Assembly (NCBI GenBank): GCA_023525975.1 | Contig: CM042038.1 | Coordinates: 10,169,272-10,233,271 of the forward strand | DNA: 64,000 bases | Origin: Smallanthus sonchifolius | Taxonomy: Eukaryota > Streptophyta > Magnoliopsida > Asterales > Asteraceae | Direction of reading: 5' to 3' | Part shown: in pieces, positions 34,941 to 47,500 of the stretch | How positions within the stretch are numbered: position 1 is the first letter of the stretch | Layout: each line of letters starts with the position of its first letter | Notes under the pieces: generated by a model | Databases searched by the model: none | What the model saw: only the letters and a program-made list of their open reading frames with translations | Told to the model about the DNA's origin: nothing | Program-made: the position numbers and the translations under genes

Positions 34941-34977
<37 letters not shown>
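34941..34977. repeat. AT microsatellite
   Basis: About 18 AT repeats adjoining the right end of the hairpin element. Confidence 0.95.
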
Positions 34978-34982
<5 letters not shown>

Positions 34983-36500
34983 CATGAAATGAAATATGCG
35001 TGAAGATTGAGAATGGGGATGCAACTTGCATGCAATTAGTTTGAATTTATTTGGAGGGGGTGCAAGTAGGAGGGGCAACTTGCATATATATATATATACA
35101 CACTTTATATTCCTATACCTTTTGGCTTTGTTTATTGTTTATAATATTTTTTTTTCTAAAAGCTAGGGAATTATAACGTTTTTTTTTTCATTTTAAGTTA
35201 AAAAGATTATAAGTTTTACTAAAAGCCGCTCAAGATAGTCATAGTAGCGTCGTCGATGAGTTGGTCGTTGTTATTTGAGAGGGACGTGGAATCGATGTGG
35301 ATGAGAGAGGGAAGAACACCATTTGTGAGATCGTGAGAGGGGATGAGAGAAGAAGGATGAGCCCGTGAGCGTGAGCGTATGTGCGGTCTGTTGGGCAGCT
35401 ATGATGTGGCTCATCCGTGAAGAGCCACATTGGGTGGTCTAAGCCTACTTTGAAGCTTGTTTAGGTAAAGCTGATAAAAAAAACTAAATAACTAATCTAA
35501 AACTGAAAAACTGAATTAAAATAACAAAATTAGCTAAGAGATGAGCTCGGTTCAGGGGTTTTTATTAACCGAGTTTCGTAGTTTTATTATTGTAACAGAT
35601 AACTATAACGAACCACCATTAAACCAATTTTTATAGTTTTTTTTTACATTTTATATATTATAGGTTAGTTAATTTTTTTTCTAAATAATATATTACTTAT
35701 CATTTTCTTCTCTTTTATAAATTTTATTTTTATTTAAATAAACTAGGTTGGATTTATTAATTAATAACTTCATTTTTATTTAAATAAAACCAAATTGGAT
35801 TTATTAATTAAATTGATTTTGAATCCACACACTTAAAACCCAAAATAAACATATCCTAATAATCGAATTAATAAAACCCAAAATAAACATATCCTAATAA
35901 TCGAATTAATTGAATCAGTGAAAATATAAAAAGCGAAATATTTTTGTCCATAACCGAACAAAATTGATTCCTACTCACCCCTAAAATTTATATATATATT
36001 TTTTGTTAAATAAATAAAATATATATAAACAGTCAAAATAAAATGGTCAAATATTAGATTAGAAGTTGCTCAAAAGTATTTACAGTGTATACAGTTTTCT
36101 AAACTAATTTAATTAAAAACTAGATTATTTATCATAATAAACAGTTTAATTATTTATAAAAAAACTTATTAAAATTTTACCCACCTTCTTACTATGTCTC
36201 CTCTCAACTCTCAAAGTGTGGTAATAAAATACATATCATGACGTTACTTGTCTTTCTCTATTGGGTTAAGCATTTAAAATTTTACCCACCATTTTATCAT
36301 GTTATCCTTCAACTTTATCGGTCTAAGGATAAACAAAAAAATAAAATAAAATAAATCATATAAATTATACTATATAACAAAAAGTCAATTTTTATGAGTG
36401 ACCTGAGAAACAATCAAGGTCTAACATTTGACAGCTCCTGATTAGTTCTTTTACTACATAATTGTATAGAACGGCTTCAGGAACAAGAATGAAGCTAGCC
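34978..36500. other. AT-rich intergenic DNA upstream of PYL
   Basis: No gene recognised. ACCCAAAATAAACATATCCT is repeated at about 35838 and 35878. Open frames in 34713-35430 follow microsatellites or are too short to support. Confidence 0.4.
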
Positions 36501-36709
36501 CGGTAGTTTGCGCTCCACACCCCCACCCGCGTCACGCGGGTTTGCCGTTTCGCTAACGTCAGTGGTGTCAATGCTGACGTCATAATTAATTTTTTTTATA
36601 TCTTTTTTGTTTGTGTTTTATTAACATTAATATTACTGCATTTCCGTCTAAATTTTATAAAGAATTAGCATGTCTCCGGGCGCGGAGCACACACCGTGTA
36701 ACCCACTAG
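36500..36709 (+). mobile_element. Helitron 3' region
   Basis: A hairpin CTCCG-GGCG-CGGAG-like structure (about 36673-36687) is followed by ACCCACTAG at 36701-36709 before a T, as expected of a Helitron 3' end. About 170 bp earlier lies another short hairpin, CCCGCGT-C-ACGCGGG (about 36527-36541). The 5' end was not found, so only the tail is given. Confidence 0.45.
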
Positions 36710-36763
36710 TTGTAAACCAATTATGAGGGTTAGAATTTGATCACTTGATATCCACAATTTAGG

Positions 36764-37407
36764 GATGTTCATCATCGGTCTGGTTTTTGGTTCGCTAGTT
36801 TATTTGGTTTGGAGTTTTCTACTGTTAAAACTGAAAACCGACCCAACCAAATTCAGATAGTTTAAAACTGAATTTAACAGAAAAAATAATAATTAAGTTT
36901 TGGTTTTTGTTAACAAGGAAGAATTTCATCATCCATAATGTGAAATGCATTATCAATTTCAAGGCAGTTTTTAACAATTGCTCATCACAAATGTTAAACC
37001 CAAAAGCATTGACATGTCTAACACAATCAAAACTTCATGTGAGACACATTACACACAGTTTGACGGTTTGACTCCCTTCCACTGTCAATCAAAGCTTCAT
37101 GTTCAAAAGCATTAACATGTCTAACACAACTAGAATGAAAAATCAATCAATACTTTATTACCTCAAATACAAACAAATTAACAAAATGTAACCAGCTTTG
37201 GCTTTCAATTAGGATGATCGATCGACCGACCGACCGGTGGTGAAAGGAAAGGGTTGATGCCGGCGAGTGATCAAAGTCTCAATAACTAATCTGTAATTCT
37301 GTATGTTTTTAATCGGTTCCGGTTGGGTACAACTGTCAGTTTAATCGGTTTTAGTTCGGTTCGGTTGTCAGTTTAATCGGTTTCAAACCGAATATTAAAC
37401 ACCCCTA
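36764..37407. mobile_element. hAT-like non-autonomous element
   Basis: The left end is TAGGGATGTTCATCATCGG and the right end TATTAAACACCCCTA, with AATCGGTT and CGGTTTGG motifs near both ends. A clear 8-bp duplication was not seen. It includes AT-poor TCGATCGACCGACCGACCGG near 37220. Confidence 0.6.
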
Positions 37408-38009
37408 ATCCGCGTTACGTTATATATGTCTCGTAACTAATACAATTTACTCCAAGTGCTACTAATTCATTGATTAATTACTAAACTAAAACAAATTGTA
37501 AAAAAAACAACACAATATAAATGTAAACAATGAAAAGAAGTTGAAGAATAGGACAAGGACCGATTCAAACATATGATTTTAACTAGAGGATTATAATGAA
37601 TGTTAAAACTTATTAAAACAAATAGAAGTTAAGATTAGTTAAAACCAACAAGTCTAACATAATTTTCTCCTTAACACATTATTTATCCTAGTTGCATTTG
37701 TAAATTGTTTTTATATGTTTTTTGGGATGGTTGATTACTTTGGAAACTTAACCCAATTTTCCTCAACGACTGCACTCAAATTTTGTCCATCTATATACTT
37801 AATAATTAAGTAATTGATTGTGTCACGTGTCATAATTCTATTAGTTTAAGATTTTTTTTCCATTTATTTTTTGTTCATTACTAACTATTTAAGACATAGA
37901 TTTTAATTTTTGCGGTTTAACACTTTATTCTTTAGTGTTAAAGTATTCTTGCGGTTTTCAATATATTTTTAGTTAATTTTTCTTTATCGAACCCTCTTGT
38001 TTGTTTGTG
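37408..38009. other. AT-rich intergenic DNA
   Basis: No gene or clear element seen. Confidence 0.4.
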
Positions 38010-38023
38010 TATATATCTAACAA

Positions 38024-38240
38024 GTACAACCACTAATCTAGCCTAGTGGTAAAAGTGTATACCAAGATTTCTTTAAAATGGAGAATTTTTGGGTTCAAGT
38101 CCCACTTATGACAAAAAAAGAGAGGTCTAAGTTGGGCTAGAGGGTTTTCTCACATATGATGGGTTTCCTTTTAAGGGTGATGGAGATGATCGGGTGGGCC
38201 CGTGTCCCGTCAGTAATCCAAATCGTTGTTCAAAAAAATA
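38024..38240 (+). mobile_element. SINE with 14-bp target duplication
   Basis: Box A-like GCCTAGTGGTAAAAG and box B-like GGGTTCAAGTCCC are followed by about 130 bp and an A-rich end. A perfect duplication TATATATCTAACAA lies at 38010-38023 and 38241-38254. Confidence 0.9.
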
Positions 38241-38254
38241 TATATATCTAACAA

Positions 38255-40199
38255 CTACCTAATCAACTTGATGGTTTCTTTTGGATCGGAACCCTAACTC
38301 CCTCACATGGTTCTTTTGTCCTACACCACCAACTGTAATCATTAACATCACTTAGGAGTATTTTGTTTATAAATATATAAAATTGATCCTAGTATAATTT
38401 TCAACAATTACAACTACATTAAGATACACACATAGGATGGTTTCTATATGTGGGTGTTTCTTTTTGGGATTGAATAGAGCCATAGATTTCGGGTGGGAAA
38501 AAGAAATACATCATTCACCAGTATGAAAGATGCAAAATTGAAGATCATTGACAATTTTCGTGATTCATGTTTTTCCAATAGTGTATTTGATATATCCGGT
38601 TGGGTATGAAGTCGTACGGTTCGACCTATGGACTTGCTCAGGTTCAGTTGAACATGATCTTTAGTAAAAACTAAAAACCTTTCTATATGTCATATATAAA
38701 TAATGTTACAATAATACCCTTATACATATTTTAGATTTTTACTTTATTTAGCTAATATTTATAATTTTATATTATATGTAATTATACTTATTAAGAACCT
38801 ATTAAGATAAAAAGAAGAAAAGAAAAACAAATCAAACTGAGACTAATATAAAATAGGATAGCATAGTTGTTTTTTATGGCATGAATACAATAATACAATA
38901 TGAACGAGGAATGATGGATACGAAAATAAGAATCAAAATTCCTCCAATAAATACTATAGTTTAAGAAAATGTTACAAATATTATAAGCTTTAAAAGGATT
39001 TAATAATTCATTAATTTTGATAAAGAGGGGTCACCTTTGGCTGCGTGCAGAGTTGGATTTCATATTTTCAATGTTTTTCATATCGCCTACTTGAGCAACA
39101 TGGCTTAATTTATTTATATATATGTATACACACATGGGATATATTTAATTAAAAACTACAACAAACTAAAAGCTGTAACCATTTCACCTCAGAAAAATAT
39201 GTTCCAGATAGCTACTTATGTATGAAATATATACTATAGATAAATTAATTACGGTTGTTATTTATATGATTAAGATAATTAGATTATAATTACTGGAAAG
39301 TAAATACGTTGAAAAGGCAAAAGAAGAAATACTTTTTATTTAAATCTAAAACAATTTATTCTTAAAATATCTGATACACTGGTATACTACCAATTACAAT
39401 GATGCATCTAACCTCTTTCAACGTTGTGTTTAATATATTACAATGGTACATCCAACCTATTATAATGATACGTCCAACTTTAAATATCCAATTCATTTTG
39501 TAAAAAATTCTGATTACGCAAGTACTCTTCTCTCATTACAACGATACATTTAACCAAATCAATGGCGTATATGATCAAGAAAAATGACAGTCATGTATCA
39601 AATTTTAAATACATTTGATATTTTCTTGTTAACAGTTCGATCAAACGAACAATGTTTTAACAATATCGAACCGACCATTTTATGGCCTCTGGAAGGGCCA
39701 GTTTTACAAACGAATGATGTCATAGGTAATTTAAAAATAAAAGTTATATATACATAACTAATTTCTTGTGTGAATTTGCAAAGTTAACGATATATGAAGC
39801 ATAAATAAACAAAATAAGACGCATGAGGTTGTAACTAATCAGTAAATGTGTTTTTGGAAGGAGAAGTATAAAATGATTTTAAAAAACAATTTTGAAATTC
39901 AGCCCAACCACCCCGTCCAGTTCGTCGGTTCAACCAGTCCGGCCAATTCAAATTGAGGTTCAAATAAGCTCAACCGGGGCAGTTATGTAGCCGGTCCGGT
40001 CCAGTTCTGAGATCAGTGCATAAAACCAATGTAGTCTAAATATAGAATCAGACAAAACTTCAATGAATCCATAAAAAAGGTTTAGAGACCTCAAAAGACC
40101 CTGCTAATACTTTATATAGTTCTGTTAACAAAATGAAACTGGGAAATGATTCAAGTTTGAACCATCTTAACACAATTTAAGAGAACACAAACGTCTCAC
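38255..40199. other. intergenic DNA downstream of the bL27 gene
   Basis: No gene recognised. A GC-richer stretch at 39895-40020 (CCGGTCCGGTCC) looks like an hAT-type end fragment. The last 100 bases or so probably hold the 3' end of the bL27 transcript. Confidence 0.4.
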
Positions 40200-40797
40200 C
40201 TAAGCTGCGGTTTTTGACTCGGGTGCATTCGGTTTCAAGTAAAGTGGATGAAGTACATGGCCCTCTTTGGGTTCAACATGGACCCACTTGCGTCCGCTCA
40301 GCTTGTGGTGTTCAAACTTGACACACCCTTCTTTTAAAGCATAGAGAGTGTGATCTTTACCCATTCCAACATAATCTCCCGGGTGGAAACGAGTGCCTCT
40401 TTGTCTTACAATAATATTCCCGGGAATCACTTTCTGTACCATCAACCACACCGGAATATAATATGTCAAATATTGCCAAAAGGAGGTAGTGTTTGGATAT
40501 GCATGGGGTTTAAACGAGACTCACCTCACCGCCAAACTTCTTCACACCAAGATTCTTGGGTTTTGAGTCACGTCCGTTCTTGGTGGACCCCGCGGTTTTC
40601 TTGGTGGCCCAGCGTCTGAACACCATGCTTAATCCATCTCCAGACACATCTATAAGTTTAGAAAATATTAATTACCAGAAGTTACAAGAAGATAAAAGGA
40701 AATTAGGTTATATACCGCTTGCAGAAGTGTAGACCGGAATTCTTGTAACCAAGTCACTAACAGTCAATCTCCTACACAATGAAGCTGCAAAATTCAT
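40200..40797 (-). CDS. ribosomal protein bL27, probably mitochondrial (3 coding exons)
   Basis: Exons on the minus strand: 40716-40797, 40525-40649 and 40200-40433. Borders are GT..AG and the frame is kept, giving 146 residues. The first ~45 residues are rich in Arg, Ser and Thr with few acids, as in a mitochondrial targeting peptide (MNFAASLCRRLTVSDLV). The bL27 domain starts at about ATKKTAGSTKNGRDSKPKNL, continues GVKKFGGEKVIPGNIIVRQR and ends KLSGRKWVHVEP. bL27 reaches toward the peptidyl transferase centre of bacterial-type ribosomes. The GTRFHPGDYVGMGKDHTLYA segment matches the family. Plastid forms are usually longer and differ at the N-terminus, so mitochondrial is preferred. Confidence 0.93.
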
Positions 40798-41617
40798 TCC
40801 TCCTTTTTATGTAACTCAAAACCTGTAGAGAAATTAAATCATAAATGATGAAAACAACTTTTAGTAAACACCTCCTGTTTAGAAATATTCTTTACAAGCA
40901 TTTTCAAAATTCTCTAACTTAACTATAAGCAAACTGAGACATTTCATCAAACAACTAAACTACAAAGCGACCACTAGACTTTAATTCTACAACAATTGAT
41001 CAAGAAAACGGATTTTAACAAACTCAAATCATTAATGCATTTCATCTAACACCAAATTTGCAAGTTAAAGTGTCACATAGAATCTTCTTAAAACTTATAA
41101 TTGACTTCCAAATCAATCAACTAGAAACAATGGTGATAACTCAGCAGATTAATACAAGAACCCAAACATATATGTTCAATCAGAGTCTTCGAAATGTAAC
41201 TTTAAGTCTGGCAAAACAGGCGGGTCAGGTTGGGTAACGGTTCATACCAGGTTCAGCTTCAACCGGGTCTTTTTAACAATCATCAATTTGGTTCAGGTCA
41301 TAATGGGTATCGACCAAAATGAGTTCGAGTTGAAATGGACAGTTTTAGAAAAATGTATCAAATGACTAAAAATAGTAATTGTAGCAAACTGCATCCAACA
41401 ATTATTGTTTCTAGTTTGAAATAATCATATGAACAAAACCTGGTTAAACGTTAAAAGGTGACACACCATACGTTTTTGGGTAAACTAGGTTGTTTTGAGC
41501 ACACCCACGCTCTGTTAAGAACATTGTCAGCTGCAGTCAACCACTTCAGAAAGAGGGAGAGGGGGGATAGCAACCCGGAAACAGAATTCACAATATGAAT
41601 AGTAGGATAGTAGAAAA

Positions 41618-42800
41618 TAGGGGTGTCCATCGGGTCAGGTTGCGGGTTTTTCAGGTTTTCCGGTTCGGGTTTTTCGAGTTGGTTTTTTTTGGTTGAAACC
41701 ACAATCCGAACCGAAAAAATATTGTAATTCGGTTTGGTTTTCGGTCTGAACAAAATAAACCGAATTAGCAAACTCACAAACCCAAATGGTCAAACATATA
41801 TATTAAAATTTCAGCCATATATGCTAACATAGATCAAAATACTAACATATATACTTTCTGGTCCAGCATTTAACATTTCAGCCAAATAGATCTTTTTGCA
41901 GCTATTTTTATAGCAATTTGAAACAATCTGCAAAGGTAAACAGCTTTCAATATTGATGCAACTGCAAGTTTTAACTTGAACTTATAAATTGCAGTCAAAA
42001 CATCCACGATCCACACATTAAAAGTATAACCTGAACTTATAACAGATTTCTAAAGTTTTTTTAGTGACTTGTTGAATACAAATTATTTTCTAATATCAGT
42101 GTAAAACATAAATGGTACAAATTTGAAAATCTTGACATGATAACCAGTGTTGAAAACAAATTATTTGCTCACATGATAAACATAAATCATATATAAAGTA
42201 TAACAAAAGATGGTAAAAATTTGAAAATCTTGACACTAAGAAAGACAAACCGATAAAAAAGAAAAAATACAAACTCCATGGATATGAAATACTTTGACAA
42301 AAAACCTTACTTTTACAAAATTAGAGAAGGAGATGGAATGAAATCGACAGGATTACCACACAAACAGAAGAAGCATCATTCGTATAATAGCAGATTAGCT
42401 GAGGTCTTACCATAAAAAACGGCCAGACGAGCGAGGTCAGATGGATGAAGATGAGCGGCAGGCCGGCAGCAGGAGGTGATGAACGATGAAGATGAACGAT
42501 AAAGATGAGCAGCAGGTCAGGCTTGCTTCAGAGGTGGGAAGGAAGGAACCGGGAATTAGGTTTTAGTGTTTTACGAATCCAGGAGGGGAACTAATTAGGG
42601 GGTTTTTTGGGCCAGACAATATATGGCTATGGGCTAAACTACCTATATCTTCTACCTAATTCGTTTTGACCCGAATTGGGAATTATGAAACCACAACCCG
42701 AACCGAAAACCGAATATGCAATTAGGTTTGGTTTTAAACGGTTTTGGTTTGATTCGTTTAGCGGTTTATTCGGTTTGAAACCAAATATTGAACACCCCTA
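41618..42800. mobile_element. non-autonomous hAT element, 1.2 kb
   Basis: Ends TAGGGGTGTCCATCGGG and TTGAACACCCCTA with a perfect 8-bp duplication GTAGAAAA at 41610-41617 and 42801-42808. Subterminal regions contain AACCGAA, CGGTTTGG and CGGTTTTGG motifs. No transposase frame. Confidence 0.92.
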
Positions 42801-43648
42801 GTAGAAAATTACCGCAATTAAGCCCAAACCAGCATGTTAGCATGACTGCAACAGCCGACCAACCACATCCCAGGATAGCAACATGACAGCAGCAGTTTAA
42901 CGTCGGTATAATTTAAAATATGATTTATCTCAGTCAGCGAGGTATTTTCAAGAAAGCCAATAAATATAAACATAAATAAACCAGAAACTGCTGGCAAAAC
43001 AATAATATCAATCATCAACAGCAACAAATTAGAAAAGAAGCAACAACTGATATAGCTGATGTAGCTATCAAATAAGAATAGAGATCATTTAAAAAACAAA
43101 AACACAAGCAAAGTTCACAACTTTTTCAACAGAGAAAGGAAGCAATTTGAAAGTTCAAACTTACAGATACCTCTTTTGGGTCTGCAGTTCTAAACAGTAT
43201 TTATTACATGGGCATACTGTCACTGTGTTCGTTTGCTAACGGGAAAGAATGGCCTACATAAAGGTTATTAATCCTGTTCGGGGAAGTGGAGCGGCTAAAA
43301 TGCACTAATGTAGTTATGCAGAGTCCATTCAGTGAGGTGTCATATTATTTCTATAAAACGGGACTGCTGCAATTATTTATGTCTAATCAATTGGCTTACG
43401 TGTGCCAACAGAGGTTTTTAAATCTTTAACAAACACCAACCGACCTGTCCCTTAAGTGTTACTAGATTACCATGCCTACGAAGACATCAGCTCTCAAGGA
43501 AACCACAAAGTTCATAGAGAGACAACTGAATCAATATAGATAAACTGTTTTATTGCATAATAATCCAAATTTCTTTTTTGTGATCAACACAATAATCAAT
43601 ATGGAACCCTAAAATCGGACAACCAAAATGTTCATCAACAGACACAAG

Positions 43649-43671
43649 CTGCAAAAAAAAAAAAAAAAAAA
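43649..43671. repeat. A-run
   Basis: About 20 consecutive A within the leader region of bL27. It may be the tail of an old retrocopy, but no body was recognised. Confidence 0.4.
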
Positions 43672-44245
43672 CCTTCATGAATTGAAATAGTAAGTTTAAA
43701 TACCAATCATAAGCTTCAATGGCTAACAGTAAGAACAAATCGATTCAGTGAATACTAAATATTAAGCGAAGAAACCAAAGATTTTCATACATTTACAGCC
43801 AAATACGATATTGCTCATTGAATAGGAAAATTGAAACCAAAAATCATAATGAACAATCATCCAGAATATAAACCCTAGGTTGATTTCAAAGAAACATAGA
43901 AAGAGGACATAGAAAGAGAAACTTTGAGAGTTGAATCGAAGTGATGAAGTAGAACCTTGAATGATCTGTCGAAGTTCAACGTCGACGGAGTTAGCACAGC
44001 CGGCAGCCTGAGCGATAATTAGGAAATCAGGCGATTTGTATCGAGAGACGAAGCGCAGTGAACCGGATTTTACTTTTGATCACGTTTGTTGACGAACTTT
44101 ACATTGTAGTCCTGAACTTGTTTTTTGTTACAATATTAGTCCTTTAACTAAACTATTTCTCATCCATAATTAGAAATTATATCATTTAAATTTTGAAAGA
44201 TATTTTCTTCTTTTAACTTTGAAACATTATTACTTTATCAGAAAG

Positions 44246-44380
44246 CTAGGTTAGAAACCCGTGTTACACACGGGTTCGAATGAAAAAAAATATTATATAA
44301 TTAGTAATGAATATTTAAAAATTTATAATTAAAAAATTTTAATATTAGTGAAATTCTAGAATAAATAAAGAAAATATTAA
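44246..44380 (-). mobile_element. Helitron 3' end (reversed), cut by copia insertion
   Basis: Read on the minus strand there is a hairpin ACCCGTGT-GTA-ACACGGGT followed by TTCTAACCTAG. The next base is C instead of T. The inside is AT-rich and continues to 44385, where the copia element begins. Confidence 0.6.
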
Positions 44381-44385
44381 GTAGT

Positions 44386-44534
44386 TATAAGGTTTGATAA
44401 TATCTTCCACAATAATCATTTACATACCCCAATATAAAGGGATTACACAGAGAGAAATTAGGACCGATATACAGTTTACAAAAATAAAAATATAATCTCA
44501 TCTAAATATAAGTTATCCTCCTTTATTGCTAAAA
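44386..44534 (-). repeat. 3' LTR of copia element
   Basis: 149 bp. It holds a ~9-bp insertion (an extra AAATAAAAA-like run) relative to the other LTR. Confidence 0.88.
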
Positions 44535-47500
44535 CCCCCCTTTCAAGCGAATGGGTGGCGGACACACACAAAACTTGTCACGAAAAGATTGAAAAAGTGG
44601 CTTGGGAAGCGGTTTGGTGAAGATGTCCGCCACTTGCAGCTTGGTAGCAACAAATTTAGTATGAAGTTTGCCGGACGAGACTAGTTCACGAACTAAATGG
44701 TAGTCTATATCAATGTGCTTGGCCCGACGATGAGAAACTAGATTCTGGCTAAGAAAAATAGCACTAACATTATCAAATAATAGAGTGGGTCGATCCGAAG
44801 GTAAGGCATTGAGATCACGAAGGAGATGAGTGATCCATATAATCTCAGCTGCAGTATTGGTCATGGCTCGATACTCCGACTCGTAGTTAGAACGAGAGAC
44901 AGTGGGCTGCTTTTTGGCGCTCCAAGAAACAAGATTACCACCAAGAAAGATGGAATAGCCATAAGTGGATCGGCGGGTTTCAATACAACGCGCCCAATCC
45001 GCATCCGAGTAACCCAACAGAGAGTCCTTCGTGGGTCGTGAGAAACGAAGACCAAAGGAGAGGGTCCCTTTAACATACCGGAGAATGCGTTTAACCATTT
45101 GAAAGTGAGCGACCGTGGGAGAATGAAGAAACTGGCTAGCTTGGTTAACCGCATAAGATATGTCCGGTCTCGAAATAGTTAGATATTGGAGAGCACCAAC
45201 CAACGATCGATAATGAGTTGGATCATGGAAAGGTGGACCATCACTAATAAAAAGATCATTAGTGTCAAGTGGTGTGGCCGTCGGTTTTGAGTCAAGAAGA
45301 CCGGCTCTTATAAGGATATCGTGGGCATACTTTGCTTGACTAAGAAAAAGACCACTGTCTATATAGGAAACTTCAAGGCCCAAAAAATAACTCAAATTAC
45401 CAAGATCTTTGATGGCGAATTCCCGATGTAGGCGCTCAATGAACCGACGTATAGAAGGCTCATTATTTCCGATGAGAATAATATCGTCTACATAGACGAG
45501 TAAGTAGAGGATGCAGGAGCCATGATGAAACACGAACGGGGAGGTGTCTGCTTGGCTACATTTGAAACCTTGATCAGTAAGAAAATGACAGAGTCGTTGA
45601 AACCACGCCCTCGGTGCTTGTTTGAGACCATATATTGCTTTGTTAAGGCGACAAACATAATCGGGCAAAGCCGGGCGGTTGTTCCATAAAAACTGTTTCG
45701 TTTAGTTGACCATTTAAGAAAGCATTTTTCACGTCGAGTTGATGAAGGACCCAAACATTTGAAACCGCTAGGGATAAGACAATACGGACTGTAGATGCTT
45801 TCACAACTGGACTAAAAGTATGGAAAAAATCAAACTCGGGTATTTGGGTAAATCCTTGCGCAACGAGACGAGCTTTGTAGCCATCTATCCTACCATCCGA
45901 ATGATACTTGGTGCGAAAAACCCATTTGGACCCAACAACATTTGAGGAAGAAGGCCGTGGAACTGAAGTCCAAGTATGATTTTGGTGTAAAGCCAAAATT
46001 TCATCGTGCATGGCCTCACGCCAATAGGAGTGTTTTGAAGCGGACTTGAAGCCTTTTGGCTCCGTAGCCGAAAAAAGAGCAGAATGAAGGCAGCTTGATT
46101 GAAGGGAAGCAAGATCCACAATATGTCGGGGTTTAAAAATACCAGCTTGAGATCTTGTGACCATCGGATGTGAGGATTGTGGTGACACAGGAACAACCTG
46201 CACACTTGGGGCAGCAGGTGGTGGCTCAGGCGCTGTGGGAGCCATCTGTGACTCGGTGGCAGCAGGAACGGAATCGCCAGGGGGCTGTGATGTAGGTGTG
46301 CTATGCGAGGTATCTAGTGTAGGATCTAAACAAGGGTGACATGAGGAGATACTTGATTGCTCAATTGTGGAAGGCTTTGAGGTTGACTGTTGGTGTGAAG
46401 TCACAGAGGGAAAACAAGACTCTTCAGCATATGTAGATAAAAAAAGAGCAGCAAGATCAAGAGATGACGAATTTCCCGAAAAAGAAAAGTGCTCTCATCA
46501 AAACGAGCATGTCGAGTGACATAAACACGATTTGTAATGGGATCTAAACACTTAAACCCTTTATGTGTCGTGCTATAACCAATAAATATGCATAAAATAC
46601 TTCTTGGAGCAAGCTTGTGAGGTGAGTAGTCTCGCAAGTAAGGAAAAATACGACATCCAAATACCCGAAAATTGTTGTAGTCTGGTAAAACATGAAATAG
46701 AAGCTCAAACCGGGATTTATTATTTAAAAGGGGAGTAGGCAACCTGTTAATAACGTGGACAGCCGATGCGAACGCATCAACCCAATATGAAGCCGGAGCA
46801 TTTGCACCAAAAATCATCGCGAGTCCCGTTTCAGTTATGTGACAGTGCTTACGTTCCGCCCTACCATTTTGCTCCGGAGTGTAAGGGCACGACATTTGAT
46901 GATGAGTTCCGTTTTCCAAGAATAAAGCCCGAACATCATGATTAGTGAACTCTGTGCCACCATCACTTTGGAAAACTTTCAATTTACATGAAAATTGTGT
47001 TTGGACAAAAGGAAGAAATACTTTAAGCACCTGAATAAAGTCTGATTTAGCCTTCAAAGGATAAAACCATGTAAATCTTGAAAAATCATCAATAAAAATT
47101 GCATAAAACCGAAAACCATCTTTAGACGTAACGGGAGCCGGTCCCCATAAATCACAATGCACCAAGTCCAAAACATGCAACGATCGTTTTTCATTAATAG
47201 TAAACGGTGAACGATGTTATTTAGATAATTGACATGATGAACAAATACTAGGTTTCGGTAAGACAGAAGTAATAGATAAAACACCAACTTTATTCAACAA
47301 GGAAACGATATCAAAGGCAACATGGCCCAATCTTTGATGCCAAAGCTCAAAAGATGCCTTAGCCTTCGAGGTAGATGCCACGTTTGCTTCATGTGTATTC
47401 GAGCTCAAAACATATAACCCATCCTTATGTCTCCCTTTTGCGAGTACCTTCCCGGTTACCGCATCCAGAATGGCAAAGTAATACCGTGAAAATAAAACAT

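Larger units (their letters stand above)
40798..44060 (-). other. likely 5' untranslated region of bL27 with a 3.1 kb leader intron
   Basis: An acceptor-like CTACAG lies about 24 bp before the ATG (near 40822). A possible donor follows GATCATTCAAG near 43970, giving a leader exon around 43970-44060. There is no other gene between. The large intron holds an hAT element (41618-42800) and hAT-like fragments near 41210-41340. RNA evidence is lacking. Confidence 0.45.

Noticed and set aside
34713..35078. Several 70-96 residue frames near the PYL promoter
   Set aside because: They run through AT microsatellites and the two arms of the hairpin MITE, giving poly-(Tyr-Ile) text.
35239..35430. Minus-strand 63-residue frame
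   Set aside because: No start context, domains or conserved-looking segments; not enough support.
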